A stretch of 64,000 nt of DNA from Lycocorax pyrrhopterus obiensis (taxonomy: Eukaryota > Chordata > Aves > Passeriformes > Paradisaeidae): positions 108,496,547 to 108,560,546 of the forward strand of contig JACSVZ010000002.1 of the NCBI GenBank assembly GCA_014706295.1, in the 5' to 3' direction. The notes under the pieces were generated by a model, which had not been told where the DNA came from, ran no database searches, and saw only the letters and a list, made by a program, of their open reading frames with translations. Position 1 is the stretch's first letter. Each line of letters starts with the position of its first letter. Below, piece after piece: positions 50,871 through 61,445 of this stretch. The position numbers and the translations under genes are program-made.

Positions 50871-51799
50871 CCTCTATGTGCATTTCCCTACAGCAGTTCC
50901 CATAAAATTACTCTATGCATTTCCCTCCCACTCCCTTTTCTGTATTTTAAAGTAGTCAGTGATTAAATTGCTACGATTATATTACTTGGTTACTAATTAT
51001 TGTTTCGTATTCTGTATGTTTTATAAGCTCCTCTGGCTGTGCCCTTGATGCAGGCTGGTGTGGGCCGCAGGGGTAAATACAGTAACTAAGAAGCGTAGCA
51101 CCAATAATTTCCAGAGTTCTCCAGACATGTTTACTTTTATGGCTAGGGGAGTTTATGTTTCTCAGAATGCGTTTGCGCTTGGAAAGAATCTGAAAGTCTT
51201 GCCAGATAGATTTTATTGCTTTTAAACATATTTTAAAGCATTTACTTTGTTGTTTTCTGTAGGAAGAGGATCTGCTTTTGGATTGGAGAGATTAGAATGA
51301 GATTGAAAATTAAAAACTTTTCCCAGAGACCAGTTCTTTGATGGTAATAGCACCCTTTTATTCCCCGAAAACCTTGTGTTAGGGTCTCTGGTTTTGCAGG
51401 TATGGACAGAAGAGTGTGGGGTGGTTTTTTTCCAGGGTAACTGCTGTGGCCCTAGTGCTGTAGAAGGTGAGATTCATGTGCCACCTTAGTTGTGAGACCG
51501 ATCAAACTTGAGTAGTTTCTTTTATGAATTTTTCTTCTTTCATAATTCAAACCACCAGAGGGCACTGAATATATTGGGTACTTTCTAAGTAAGTATTTAA
51601 GGGTGATAATTCGGTAAGTATTGTAGTCCAAAACACTATTAGATACGGAATTTCTCTCCAAATGTTTCATAAAATGTAATGAATCCTTTATGAATTTTTG
51701 AGGGGTTAAGAGACGGGCTGGGGTCATTCCGTTCTACAGAAAGAATATTTGCAACTTCCTTTAAAATCTTAGAATTACAGATTCACTCATGTTGTTTTA

Positions 51800-52160
51800 T
51801 CATTTGTGGCAAGTAAGCAGTGTTCGCCCCTGGGCTCCACTCCGGGAAGAATGGAGTGCTGCCCTGTTCACGAGTGAACACAAAATGTGGCGCGTTCTCG
51901 CAAACGCCATTCACTGGCAAGACCTTTCCTTGCCCAAGGGCGTTCTCCAGAGGCCGCTGGAGCTCGGGCGCTGTAGTGCAGGCGGGAGGCACACGGGGGC
52001 ACCTGAGGACTGATGCATTCTGTGACAGTGACAAGGGCTTGGCGCTCATTCCTGACTTCTTGCTTTGTGAGACTGCGCACATGCCATCGCCCTCGCCAAT
52101 GCCACCTGCCGCGGTGCTGAGGTCTGCCAGGTGCCCCGTCCAGGTGTGCTGCGTTATCCC
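51800..52160. promoter_or_regulatory. Small GC/CpG-rich block, possible regulatory island
   Basis: About 360 bp clearly richer in GC and CpG (GGCGCGTTCTCGCAAACGCC, GGCGCTGTAGTGCAGGCGGG, CTGCCGCGGTGCTGAGG) than its surroundings. Frames on both strands are open (51,783-52,167), as composition predicts. No repeat family is recognised. It could be a distal promoter, an enhancer or an unrecognised repeat. Confidence 0.3.
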
Positions 52161-55100
52161 TTCCTAGCAGTCACAATAGTTTGGGGGTGGGACAGCCCTC
52201 TGGTATGAAGAGAGGAATTATACCAGCTAAGGCTTATGTTGCCTCATCTGAGAAAGACCTGAGTCTGCCTGGAGTGTGCTTCTGCAGTGGCATGATAGTG
52301 GCCAGCCACAGCCACTTTAGTAGCTGCTAATCAGTGACAGTTCGTTTCACACCGTAATCTGATTCACGTTTAGCGTGAAATGTGTTTGTGTAAAAACATG
52401 TCAGACGTCGTTCAGATCCCTGGGAGAGGGAGGGAGGTGTAATCCCATATGAGTAGTTATTTAATTTACAAAATACTGTTTTCTTACGCATACAAAAAAT
52501 AATGGTTAAAGTATGTCTGAAGGGCAGGAAGGTGTGCAAGTTATACCTAAGCTTCTGCCATTTGCTTTTTAACCTTGCTTTTTAATTTACCTGTAGCTAA
52601 ACAGTATGAGGAAGCTGAGGGTCTGCTTTATTTCCTTGCTAAACTCTTAATGAAAGCAAACATGTCTTTTTTGCTTCTCTGCAAGTGGTTGGAACGCTTG
52701 TATTTGATATCTGGTGTAATTTTCACCTTTTTACATTACATCCCACATGATGCTTGCTAGGTTTGTAAACATTGGAGCTTCCTAACTTTAAATATTTAGG
52801 CACTCAACTTGTGGCATTCTGGATTTGATCGAGGGTCTGTTATCTTGCAGGTTTATCTGACAACGCTTATCTTCATTGCTGCATTTGCCTCATCAGCCAA
52901 GGAGATAACACTGCAATAATGTCTCCGTTTGGGAGATTAACTGAAAAAGTGAACCTGATTTGTGCAAGATAATGCAGGAAGCTTTAGAGAGGGCAAGGAA
53001 CAATCCACTATCTGAGAGTAATAGACCATCTGAGTATCCTCCTGCTCTTTCACATTTGAACTATAAGCACTGCTGTAAGTGGGATACACAATGTTCTGCA
53101 AACCAGCACTCTCATGTTATGTAATGAATTCATATCACTTGAAACTGACACTGAAACTTGTGATCAGACAGGTTCCACCCAAATGTCAAGGAGCAATCAT
53201 GAATCACCATTGTTTGCTGAGCAATATCCAGATGGCAAAATTACCAAAGCATCTCTGCTGCCTTACAGAAGATTAACAAAACTATTCAAATATAAAACTA
53301 CCTGCCAAAAATTCTAAAAAATCACTATCTGTATGGAGCTAATTTTACTTAGGTTTATGGTTCTCAGTAGTTAGCAGATACTGCATTTTGAAATTAAGTT
53401 CTTCTGGCTTTGAAAAAAAGCATTCTTGCCCTCCTCCACGTCCCTCATTTTTCCCAATCTCTCTGCCCCCATTACTGTCTCTTCCCAGATTATTACAAAG
53501 CTATGTAGCTTTACAAAGAAGATTAAAACAGGTGTTGCTTCCCATCTGCATTGGATGATGCCTGATGAATGTTCCTCCTTCTGCAGCAAGGCAGGGGAAA
53601 AGCACTGCAGTATCTTTATTACTGTGCTGTTGTAGAGCCCAGAGGCAACAGTGCCACCAGGAAGGCATGATGACAAGGTGCCAGTCCTGGGGAGCATGCA
53701 GTCTGCTCTGGGATACTTTCTGTCTGTCTGGTGCTCACAAAGTAAGCTCAGCAGGAGATCCAGGCAGTCACTTGCAATAGATCTGCAGCAAGCTCCACAA
53801 GAAGTTCTGATGTCTTTCATTTTCCTTGTTTCTACTAGCAGCATGAGAGTCTGTGGGGAAAGAAATGTAATTGACTGGCAAAAGCTCAGATTTTGCAGGT
53901 GTCTCTTACAGTTACTCAGGGCTCATTAGATATCTTAGCACTCGTAAAAGTTGTGAAACATGTTCAAGGCAAAGAATTGCAAGAAAGGAAAAAGCAAATG
54001 ACCAGTTAAAGACCTGTTCCTTCTCCTTTGCATTTAATGTTTTTATTTTTCTTCAAACTCAGAGCTTGCAATCAGGATACTGGTGGAGTCTACTTGCAGA
54101 TCAAAATGTTAATGGGAATAACATCCTTGAATTCCATGGGTCCTTGACTGTGTCAAGAAAGGACATGCATTATTTTGGCATATTGGTCATATGTTAAGGA
54201 AACTTCTCAGCCTGACCATTCACAAGACTCTCAGGCATCTCAATCTGCAGCTTGCAAGCTGAGCTACCTTGACCCGGTGCATTCCTCAACATATATGCTC
54301 TGGTAGCTGTGGAATAAAGACATAATCTAACACTGCCACTCTTTTTGTTAGTCTGGAAATGCACTCTCTCTATTCAAGTAAGTTGCACTACTCTTTTATT
54401 AATTCATCTCCAGTAATACTCAGTTATTTCTTACTGTGGGCCTCAGTCTTGGAAGTATGATATGGCTATATTCATAAGAAAAATTCAAGTAGTTCTGTAG
54501 GAAAACCCTTAAGAAAACCCTTAAGAAAAATAAGGGGTAGCTATATTTCCTGAACACAGACAGTAAGTCAGTGACAGAGCAAGATGGTTGTCACTGTAGA
54601 GAACATGGTCACAAAAATAGATAAGGCCTGTTGAAAAGATCTTCCATGGTTAGACAGAAAAAAACCTTCCTGACGACTGCCCCTATATGCATTACTTTCT
54701 TCTCAACATGTATTAAAAAGCCCATTTTAGCTACTTACTGGGTGACACTGAATTTTCTGCCAAGACCTTCTATCTTAAAAGTCCTGATGTTCTGTTAGTA
54801 ACGAATTATTTATTTTTCCATTGCCTCTTGTTTTATTTTACCAGATGACTGGTTAAGGTGTCAAAACTCTTGAGTTTATTTAATGAAAAAGTAGTGTGAG
54901 TTAGCATATAACTTCTCTGTTTGGTGTCACTACATGCCAATTCCCACACCTTCTAATGTTTTCTTTGGGTAACTCACTTTTTAGCCAGTCCTGAAAGCAG
55001 CAGTGGTCATGACACAGAGGTTCATACAACCCTTCATCCCTCTATCTACTATTGACAAGAAGTTGGTGTGAGCTCCCAGTAGTGGTTGATATATCTTAGA

Positions 55101-55663
55101 AGCGGGGATGGGGAACAGAGAGAATTGTAGTGATTATTTCTATCTAAAGGGGAACAGAAAAGAAGCAGAAAAGCACAATTTTAGGCTTTCTTCCAACATC
55201 AAGTAGTAAGACCAAAATTGTGTTATTTTTGTTGGGTTCATCATGTATGGAAAGCCCTTGTAAGGTACTATAATCAAGAAATAATGGATACAGTCTTTTA
55301 ATTTTGATCAGGAGTGTATTTTTTAAGCAAGCGTTATCATCATCACCATTCTTATTTACCATGCTTTCACTCACATCACAGAGCAGTTTTGGTGTGTCCA
55401 AATTGAATTCCTTTGTTTTGAAACTAAGACAGAATATGTTCTGCAGATCCCTGCCTAATGCAGTCCAGTTGTCACCACTCATCCACTTGGGATCAAATCA
55501 GAGCCAGACTAAAGCAGAGCTCTTTGAGATTTGTACAGCATAGATGCCAGGTTCTTGCCACCAGATGTTTCAATGTATGGATCTGTTCCAGTTGGTTTGA
55601 AGTAATGGTTACTGTGGCCATGGCCAGTCTAACTCGGGGATCCTTCTAAAGCACTACCGTAAT

Positions 55664-56240
55664 TGTGTCAGGGACCAAAGTCATGTCTAAGGCCCTGCCA
55701 TATTTGATCCACTGTTGTGCATGTCGACAAGATAATGAAGAAAAGACAATGAAGAAAACCTTATTGTTTAACTGGTGGGAATTTGACCCTTAAGAGAAAC
55801 AATGTATTGGTCACTCAATGGGAACTTAACCTGTGAAAGAAGAATGATATACAATGGAGCTGTTGTTAACATGGAGGGGGTATCATGAGCCATTACGGCC
55901 TCACCTCACACTCTGGGCCAAGTGTGAGATGTCTTTGTAACCGGAAAAATTCCACTCCAAGAGGAGGAGATATGAGGTGTGTTTCTGGGGTGGAGGGGCT
56001 GAAAAGGACAAGATGCACGCCATTTCGGTCCAGGGGATACCCTGAAGGTGCAGTGCCTGCCTGCCCCTCCCGCCTGAGCACCATGCTCCATCTCCTTCTC
56101 CTGCTCAGCAGCTTTTCAAAACATCCAGGGGTCAGTATGTATTATTTGCTCCTGCTTCTAATGAAAATAAATCTGCTCTGCAATCACAGTTGCGTTTCAG
56201 GTGGTTTTTTGTGCACAGGCGTCCTCCAGAACCTGTAACA
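55664..56240 (+). repeat. 5' LTR of the endogenous retrovirus
   Basis: Starts TGTGTCAGGGACC and ends CCTGTAACA (TG...CA). A polyadenylation signal AATAAA is at 56166-56171. It is nearly collinear with the 3' LTR. Its start could also be set two bases later at TGTCAGGG. Confidence 0.9.
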
Positions 56241-56243
56241 TTA

Positions 56244-57068
56244 ATGGCGATGAGGATGGGATGCCCAGAGCACAAAAAAGGACATGAAAACCTGACAGGG
56301 CTTGGGCAGTGCAGAGTATGGTTGCACCAAGAGAGTGAAACATGTAACTCTACTGAGACGTGCTGTTCCATGTGTGTGTGCGGCATATGGGAGGTCAAAA
56401 TTTAGTCTGGGTACCCAGTTGTGTGCAGGACCTTAGTAATGCTTTTCTATGTCCGAAGTATAATCAGTGTCATACACTTGTTGTTGCGCGGTGTGAATAT
56501 TGTAAACATAGCTCAAGCACATTTCAGATTCTGTTAGGAAGAACTCATAGTCCTTTGTGTTTGTTGTGTTGCTGGACGATACCATTAGATCAGAGTTATC
56601 GCCCTCACTATTTTTGTTGTGGTTATCGCATCCTTATGCTAGTGCATTGGTAAAGATGTTTCATAAAAAGGAGCCTCGAGCCCAGTGGAGCAACCAGGGT
56701 GGACACAGGAACCGTGGAGCACATTGTGGGACATGCTAGAAACTTGTACAAGTATTGGGCCCGAGCCGTGAGAGGCTAAAGATCCCATGGGAGTGTTGAA
56801 ATATTGGGGAGAGTTTGTGCAAACTCCTCAAAAACGCTCTAAAGAGCGGCTTATTCATGGTGGAAGCATGGCTGAATGTCTGTTATTTGCATACAAAGTT
56901 GCAGTTGAAAAGAATACAGAGCTGAAAACAGTTTTAGTCAAACAAGACAGGGACATAGAACACCTGAGTGCTAATATAATGTTGCAAAGGCAAGCGCTTG
57001 TAGCTGCTGCTGCTGCTGCACTGCAATCTGAGATCTCTGTTAGGTGTATAAGTAAGGTTAAGCTGTAA
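56244..57068 (+). pseudogene. Cys-rich and coiled frames in proviral leader region
   Basis: Directly after the 5' LTR comes a frame starting MAMRMGCPEHKKGHENL and ending in a Cys cluster (stop at 56,403). A frame shifted relative to it (56,360-56,653) has CPKYNQC, CEYCKHS, CLLCC and YFCCGY. A third frame (56,787-57,068) is helix-like with an Ala-rich run. I do not recognise these as standard Gag. The TGG at 56245 could instead begin a primer-binding site, but its sequence matches no tRNA I am sure of. Confidence 0.35.
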
Positions 57069-57713
57069 ATTATAAGTTAGGTTAAATGCTGTTAAGTGTT
57101 ATTCCTCTGTTAAATGGTTACAGTTAAGGTATAATTTAAGCTTAAATTATAAGTTAAGTTAGGTATAAGTTGTGTTGTTCCTTTGTTAAATTTTTAAGTA
57201 TAAGTTAAGTTACAGTACTGTTGAATGCTGTTAAGCTTTTAAGCCATATTCCTTTTTATCCTTGCCTCACTGTTCTTTTGTCACACAGACACAGCGATCC
57301 TGGTTCGTTTCTGTTTTGATTGCCTGGAATTTATTTAGCTTTGTTGGTGCTTGTTTTAACTTGGTGTGCCTCAACTGTTCTGTAAGTAGTAGAGTGAATC
57401 TTGTCAACAAACTTTGTTGTGCTGTCACTTACTATTAAATCTAGTTTTGGCTGATACCCTTGCTGACAATTTTTTAAGCAATCTCAAACTCTCGTTCGTA
57501 ACCTTGGGTGCAGGAGATTGAAAAAAATTCTTGGTGCTAAGCCCAAATTATTTTAAGGAGAATGCATTTAAAACTAATGCACAGGACACTAATTTGTTAG
57601 CCATGGCTACTCAGGAATGTAGTATTAAATACCCCACAGAAAATACTTAACCAGGGTCTGAGCATCCGTGGTATACCTTGTGAGATTGTATACAGTGAAT
57701 GAAGGAGGAAGGG

Positions 57714-58083
57714 ATGAAAGCAGCAATTTTTACTGGGGACGCTGCCACTCTGATGCGAAATCCCCGTTTGTTACCCTGAGAAATAGATGGATTAAGACTG
57801 CTCCCTCTGCATATAAAAAATGTGATAATGACCCTTTTGATTAATGAAAGAGGAAATTCTCTGGATGAGATAATTGAAAAAGTACGGCAGCTAGGTAACC
57901 TTGGCGAGTGGAACCCCGGAGAAGTTCTGGTGATCGAAAAAATCAACCTATTGGGCTTTTGACACCACACAGTGGCTACATGCCAGAATTAAGATTCTAG
58001 GAAGAGATGCAGAAATCCAAGCAACTATCAATGACTTGTTACAAACAAGTGTTTTTTATGTTTTGCTTTCATCCCTGCATTAG
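57714..58083 (+). pseudogene. gag-like remnant (one stop, one frameshift)
   Basis: From ATG at 57714 a frame runs to TGA (57777), resumes in the same frame to TGA (57960-57962), and continues in the next frame from 57961 to TAG at 58081. Composition is helix-rich and resembles a retroviral Gag matrix/capsid region (for example LGNLGEWNPGEVLVIE, then TQWLHARIKILGRDAEIQ). The position between LTR and env fits. Assignment to gag is by context and character, not by a diagnostic motif such as a zinc knuckle, which I did not find. Confidence 0.4.
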
Positions 58084-59307
58084 TAGCAAGTGGATTTGTA
58101 GTGTTAAATTCTGTATTAACACAGCACAAGAGCAGCCTTACACCTTGCTATTTTTTATGTGTTTTTCCAATCAAAATGTAACATGTGACTTGTGTTTCAG
58201 TCTTCTGGAGTGAAGATTTCATTATATAAATCTTAAATTATGTTCTGCAAGTTCTGAAGTAGGGCAGAAAAGAATGGAAGTTTATTTGCAATGGTGTTGG
58301 GGAATTATGCTAAGCAGAACCTACAGAGTGCAGGCTAGTCCATGCTATCTTTTGGGAAGGGTTGATAGCGAGTTGTCCACAGAGCTGCCCTCGTGCTTTG
58401 ATGTGAACAGAGCTAGCTAATTTCCTTCAAAGGGAAACTGGAGAGCAAGGTAGCCAGGTGACCTCTACCTGGGAGATTGTCAAGGAGCTAAGCATGATGT
58501 GAACCTGTCCACTGAGGTCCTGGTGTGAGGTAGTTCATCTGCTGAATGATGTAATATCATACTGGGTATTGCATTGGGATACAGAGCAGAATACCCAGCT
58601 TCTACAGCAGTTTTCTGGAGTTGTTAGTGCTTCTAATGTAAATCAGCAAGTTTCATCAGGTCTGAAAATTATGACGTTTGCTGTTTTCATAGCCTTGATC
58701 ATAAGCCTATCCACAAGGAAAATAAGGCTTAAAGCAGCACAAGAAACTTAAAAAACATTTTCCATAGCTTGAGCTAACATTTTAGTAATATTACTTTACT
58801 TATAATCATCACTTTAAGTCATTTTCATACTTCTGTTTTTGTGATTTGTAATATCATACTGAACTGCCTTCACTGTTGATTTAAAACAAAACTCAGTTCA
58901 TATTTCTCACCATTGTTGAATAAAACTATTGTTACGGAATTTATCTTTCCTTTCCTTCACAGTGTATGCCAATGTTGAAACAACACTCCCTATTGTCCCT
59001 ACTAACTGTACTTTGCTTATCATTGTGTGATGGTTTTGGGCTGGATGCCTTTGGATAAAACTAAAATCTTCCTAATTAAAAGCCTCTTTGTGTAGAGGAA
59101 GGGTGAGAAAAGCAGAGGAGTTTTCAGATGTATATTAGTTTGTTTTTTAATTGATTTTACCTTTGTTTCAGAGGAGTTATTCTATAGTTGCACTGTTTTA
59201 AACAGTAGGAAAATTAACGTCCACTCACTTTAGGCATTAGAAACACCACTCCTTCTACTCATATTCTCCCCAGTGGAACTACTGGGTCAATTTTCTTTTG
59301 GATTATG

Positions 59308-59327
59308 CCCCCCCCCCCCCCCCCCCC
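59308..59327. repeat. C homopolymer (20 C)
   Basis: An uninterrupted run of C on the plus strand inside the provirus, likely to cause length variation and sequencing error. Confidence 0.9.
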
Positions 59328-59349
59328 ATCTGTTCAAGGTCCTGTGCAG

Positions 59350-59922
59350 TTTTACTTTTCAGGTGCCAAGGTACAGTATCAACCCCCCCATGGAACCTGG
59401 TGCTATGGCCACTGAGGTGATAGCAGCAGAAGCAAAGCAGGTTACTGTCACCATTCTAGGGGAACGGCACTGGTGCCGAGTACCTGCTAAACACTTACAT
59501 GGTGGGAGTAGCAGGTGGGAGTGGGAGAAGCAGAGGGGAGGTAACTCTTCTTCTGTTTGTGTTTTGACAGGGTATCTCAGACTCAAAGCTGCTGGAACAA
59601 AACATCTGGGTGACCCTGGCTAAAGCGACCAGACCTCAGCACTGCTGTGCCCCAGAACCCATTCACGACGTGTCCGATCAGCGTCCCTCTCACTGCCCGT
59701 GAGCTGCAGCAGCTGTGTAACAGCACCCCTGTGTCTGCGACCTGTGTGGCTACCAGAGTATGGCAACAAGTGTCTCGCCTTGGGAAATCCCCTGCTCTAC
59801 CCCCACAGGAGCTGCGGATTTTAAGCACCTTGAATGCAGATAGTTGTACCACCTTTAAACTTATTAGAACAAGAAATAGCCCTAGAACTTGGTGGGTCCA
59901 TGCCAGAATACCATGGTATTAA
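59350..59922 (+). pseudogene. env surface-like or integrase-tail frames, broken
   Basis: Two offset frames. The first (to about 59,623) contains VTVTILGERHWCRVPA, which could be the end of integrase or the start of env. The second (59,647-59,922) has spaced cysteines and an N-linked glycosylation motif (CNST), as in an Env surface subunit. Position just before the transmembrane remnant supports env. The frames are interrupted. Confidence 0.4.
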
Positions 59923-60230
59923 AATACTTCACACTGGTGTGATTCAACCACAGTACAGCTAACCCTGAGTTTTAGTACACATATGCAACTCCCACAAGGT
60001 ATCTTCTTAATCTGCAGGGACCAAGCCTAGGCCAGAGTGCCAATGGCAATTAAAGGTAGTCCATGCACCTTAAGAAAACTAACCCTCTTATTTCCAATTA
60101 TAACTAATTCAGTATGGATCCAACAAAACTGAACTCACCACCGTCACACTCAGAGCATACATGCTTTTACTCCTGACTACAGAGATACAGCTAAATTCTA
60201 GAACACTTCCAAGACAATCGCTGCCTCTTC

Positions 60231-60690
60231 GTGGCTTCTGGGGTTCCAAGTGCACAAGCCCTCATGAGTCTGAATAGACTTAGTTGTTGGTTAGCAAAGT
60301 TTAGCAATTCTACCAGCACAGCTATATCTGATTTGTTAATTAATGTAGACAGCATTAAACATGCTATGCTACAAAATCGAGCAGCAATTGATTTTTTGCT
60401 TTTAACACATGAGCATTGGTGTGAAGATTTTGATAAATTATGTTGCATAAATTTAAGTGGCCATTCTAACTCTGTCCATGCACAACTACAGAAATTACAG
60501 ACACTTATTCAACACCTTGTAGAAGGCACCACTTGGAATCTCTTTGCTGGATGGACATGGCGTTGGAATTGGTTGAAACAGTGATTAGAGTTACTTTGTG
60601 CCTTAAGTATTGGGTTTCTATGTATTCTTTGTTGTATTCCTTGTTTAGTATTGTTGCTCCAGTCTTTAATAGGCAGCATGTTGCAGTGTA
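60231..60690 (+). pseudogene. env transmembrane subunit remnant
   Basis: The frame from 60231 contains a LQNRAAIDFLLL segment (residues 47-58, the immunosuppressive-type region) followed by the CX6CC motif at residues 64-72 (60,420-60,446). Both are hallmarks of alpha- and gammaretrovirus-type transmembrane Env. Several N-linked sites (NST, NLS) are visible. A TGA at 60582-60584 ends the frame just before a hydrophobic stretch that continues in the same frame to about 60,690. The protein is therefore truncated before its membrane anchor. The surface part upstream is in another frame. Confidence 0.85.
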
Positions 60691-60746
60691 CTGTTGTTCG
60701 TATGGTGGAATATGGACGTGTTCCAACCATGGAGCACACGGTGCCA

Positions 60747-61309
60747 TGTGTCAGGGACCGAAGTCGTGTCTAAGGCCCTGCTATGTTTGGTCCGCTGTTG
60801 TGCACATCAACAAGATAATGAAGAAAAGACAATGAAGAAAACCTTATTGTTTAACTGGTGGGAATTTGACCCTTAAGAGAAACAACGTATTGGGTACTTA
60901 ACCTGTGAAAGAAGAACGATATACAATGGAGCTGTTGTTAACGTGGAGGGGGTATCATGAGCCATTATGGCCTCATCTCACACTCTGGCCAAGTGTGAGA
61001 TGGTGTCGTAACTGGAAAAATTCCACTCCAAGAGGAGGAGATATGAGGTGTGTTTCTGGGGCGGAGGGGCTGAAAAGGACAAGATGCACGCCATTTCGGT
61101 CCAGGGGATGCCCTGAAGGTGCAGTGCCTGCCTGCCCCTCCCACCTGAGCACCATGCTCCATCTCCTTCTCCTGCTCAGCAGCTTTTCAAAACATCCAGG
61201 GGTCGGTATGTATTATTTGCTCCTGCTTCTAATGAAAATAAATCTGCTCTGCAATCACAGTTGCGTTTCAGGTTTTTTTGTGCACGAGCGTCCTCCAGAA
61301 CCCGTAACA
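60747..61309 (+). repeat. 3' LTR of the endogenous retrovirus
   Basis: Starts TGTGTCAGGGACCGAAG and ends CCCGTAACA, with AATAAA at 61237-61242. Compared with the 5' LTR it lacks about 11 nt near 60,890. It ends only about 30 bp before the candidate exon at 61,340. Confidence 0.9.
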
Positions 61310-61341
61310 ATCATCTCCCAGCAGCTGGAGATGACAACATG

Positions 61342-61445
61342 CAGAATACAAGGGCTGCTGAACTTGCAGAAGAGATCTTGACAAAAGAGCTTTTTGACCT
61401 GCCAAACATCACTGATTTGAGAACAGTTGACACCATCAATATTGG
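61342..61445 (+). CDS. Candidate coding exon, possibly MEP1B 5' exon
   Basis: After acatgcag a frame reads NTRAAELAEEILTKELFDLP then ITDLRTVDTINIG, ending at donor gtgagt. A further GT-AG pair could add a tiny exon at 62773-62787 (GLES). RNF138 is followed by MEP1B (meprin beta, a secreted or membrane astacin metalloprotease) on the same strand in human. The DTINIGGLES end vaguely resembles the meprin pro-peptide stretch DINEGLGLD. That is weak evidence; the astacin domain would lie beyond the window and no signal peptide is seen. It might equally be a chance frame. Confidence 0.25.

Larger units (their letters stand above)
46044..55663. other. 3' flank of RNF138 and intergenic DNA
   Basis: About 9.6 kb. 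The first 3 kb may be an extended RNF138 3' UTR (AATAAA at 48723 and 49008). A 19-bp direct repeat lies at 47,620-47,658, a CR1 piece at 50,690-50,870 and a GC-rich block at 51,800-52,160. No gene is recognised, and the open frames at 53.4-54.2 kb show no family signature. Confidence 0.6.
55664..61309 (+). mobile_element. Endogenous retrovirus with both LTRs, internally deleted
   Basis: An old provirus of 5.6 kb bounded by LTRs at 55664-56240 and 60747-61309. Order inside: a Cys-rich leader region, gag-like frames (57.7-58.1 kb), an unclear segment, env surface-like frames (59.4-59.9 kb) and an env transmembrane remnant (60.2-60.7 kb). No reverse transcriptase motif was seen, and there is too little room for pol, so the element was non-autonomous or lost pol by deletion. 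Frames are interrupted by stops and shifts; it is not functional. The LTRs differ by a 14-nt length difference and scattered substitutions, so the insertion is not recent. The flanks (ccgtaat before, atcatc after) show no clear target-site duplication. The transmembrane motif suggests an alpha- or gammaretrovirus-type Env. Confidence 0.88.

Noticed and set aside
56245..56265. Primer-binding site after the 5' LTR
   Set aside because: It starts TGG, but the rest matches no tRNA 3' end I can name with confidence, and it overlaps an open frame.
59020..59060. Start of a second, nested LTR (TGTGATGGTTTTGGG)
   Set aside because: Only a short resemblance to other bird LTR starts, with no partner LTR or end found.
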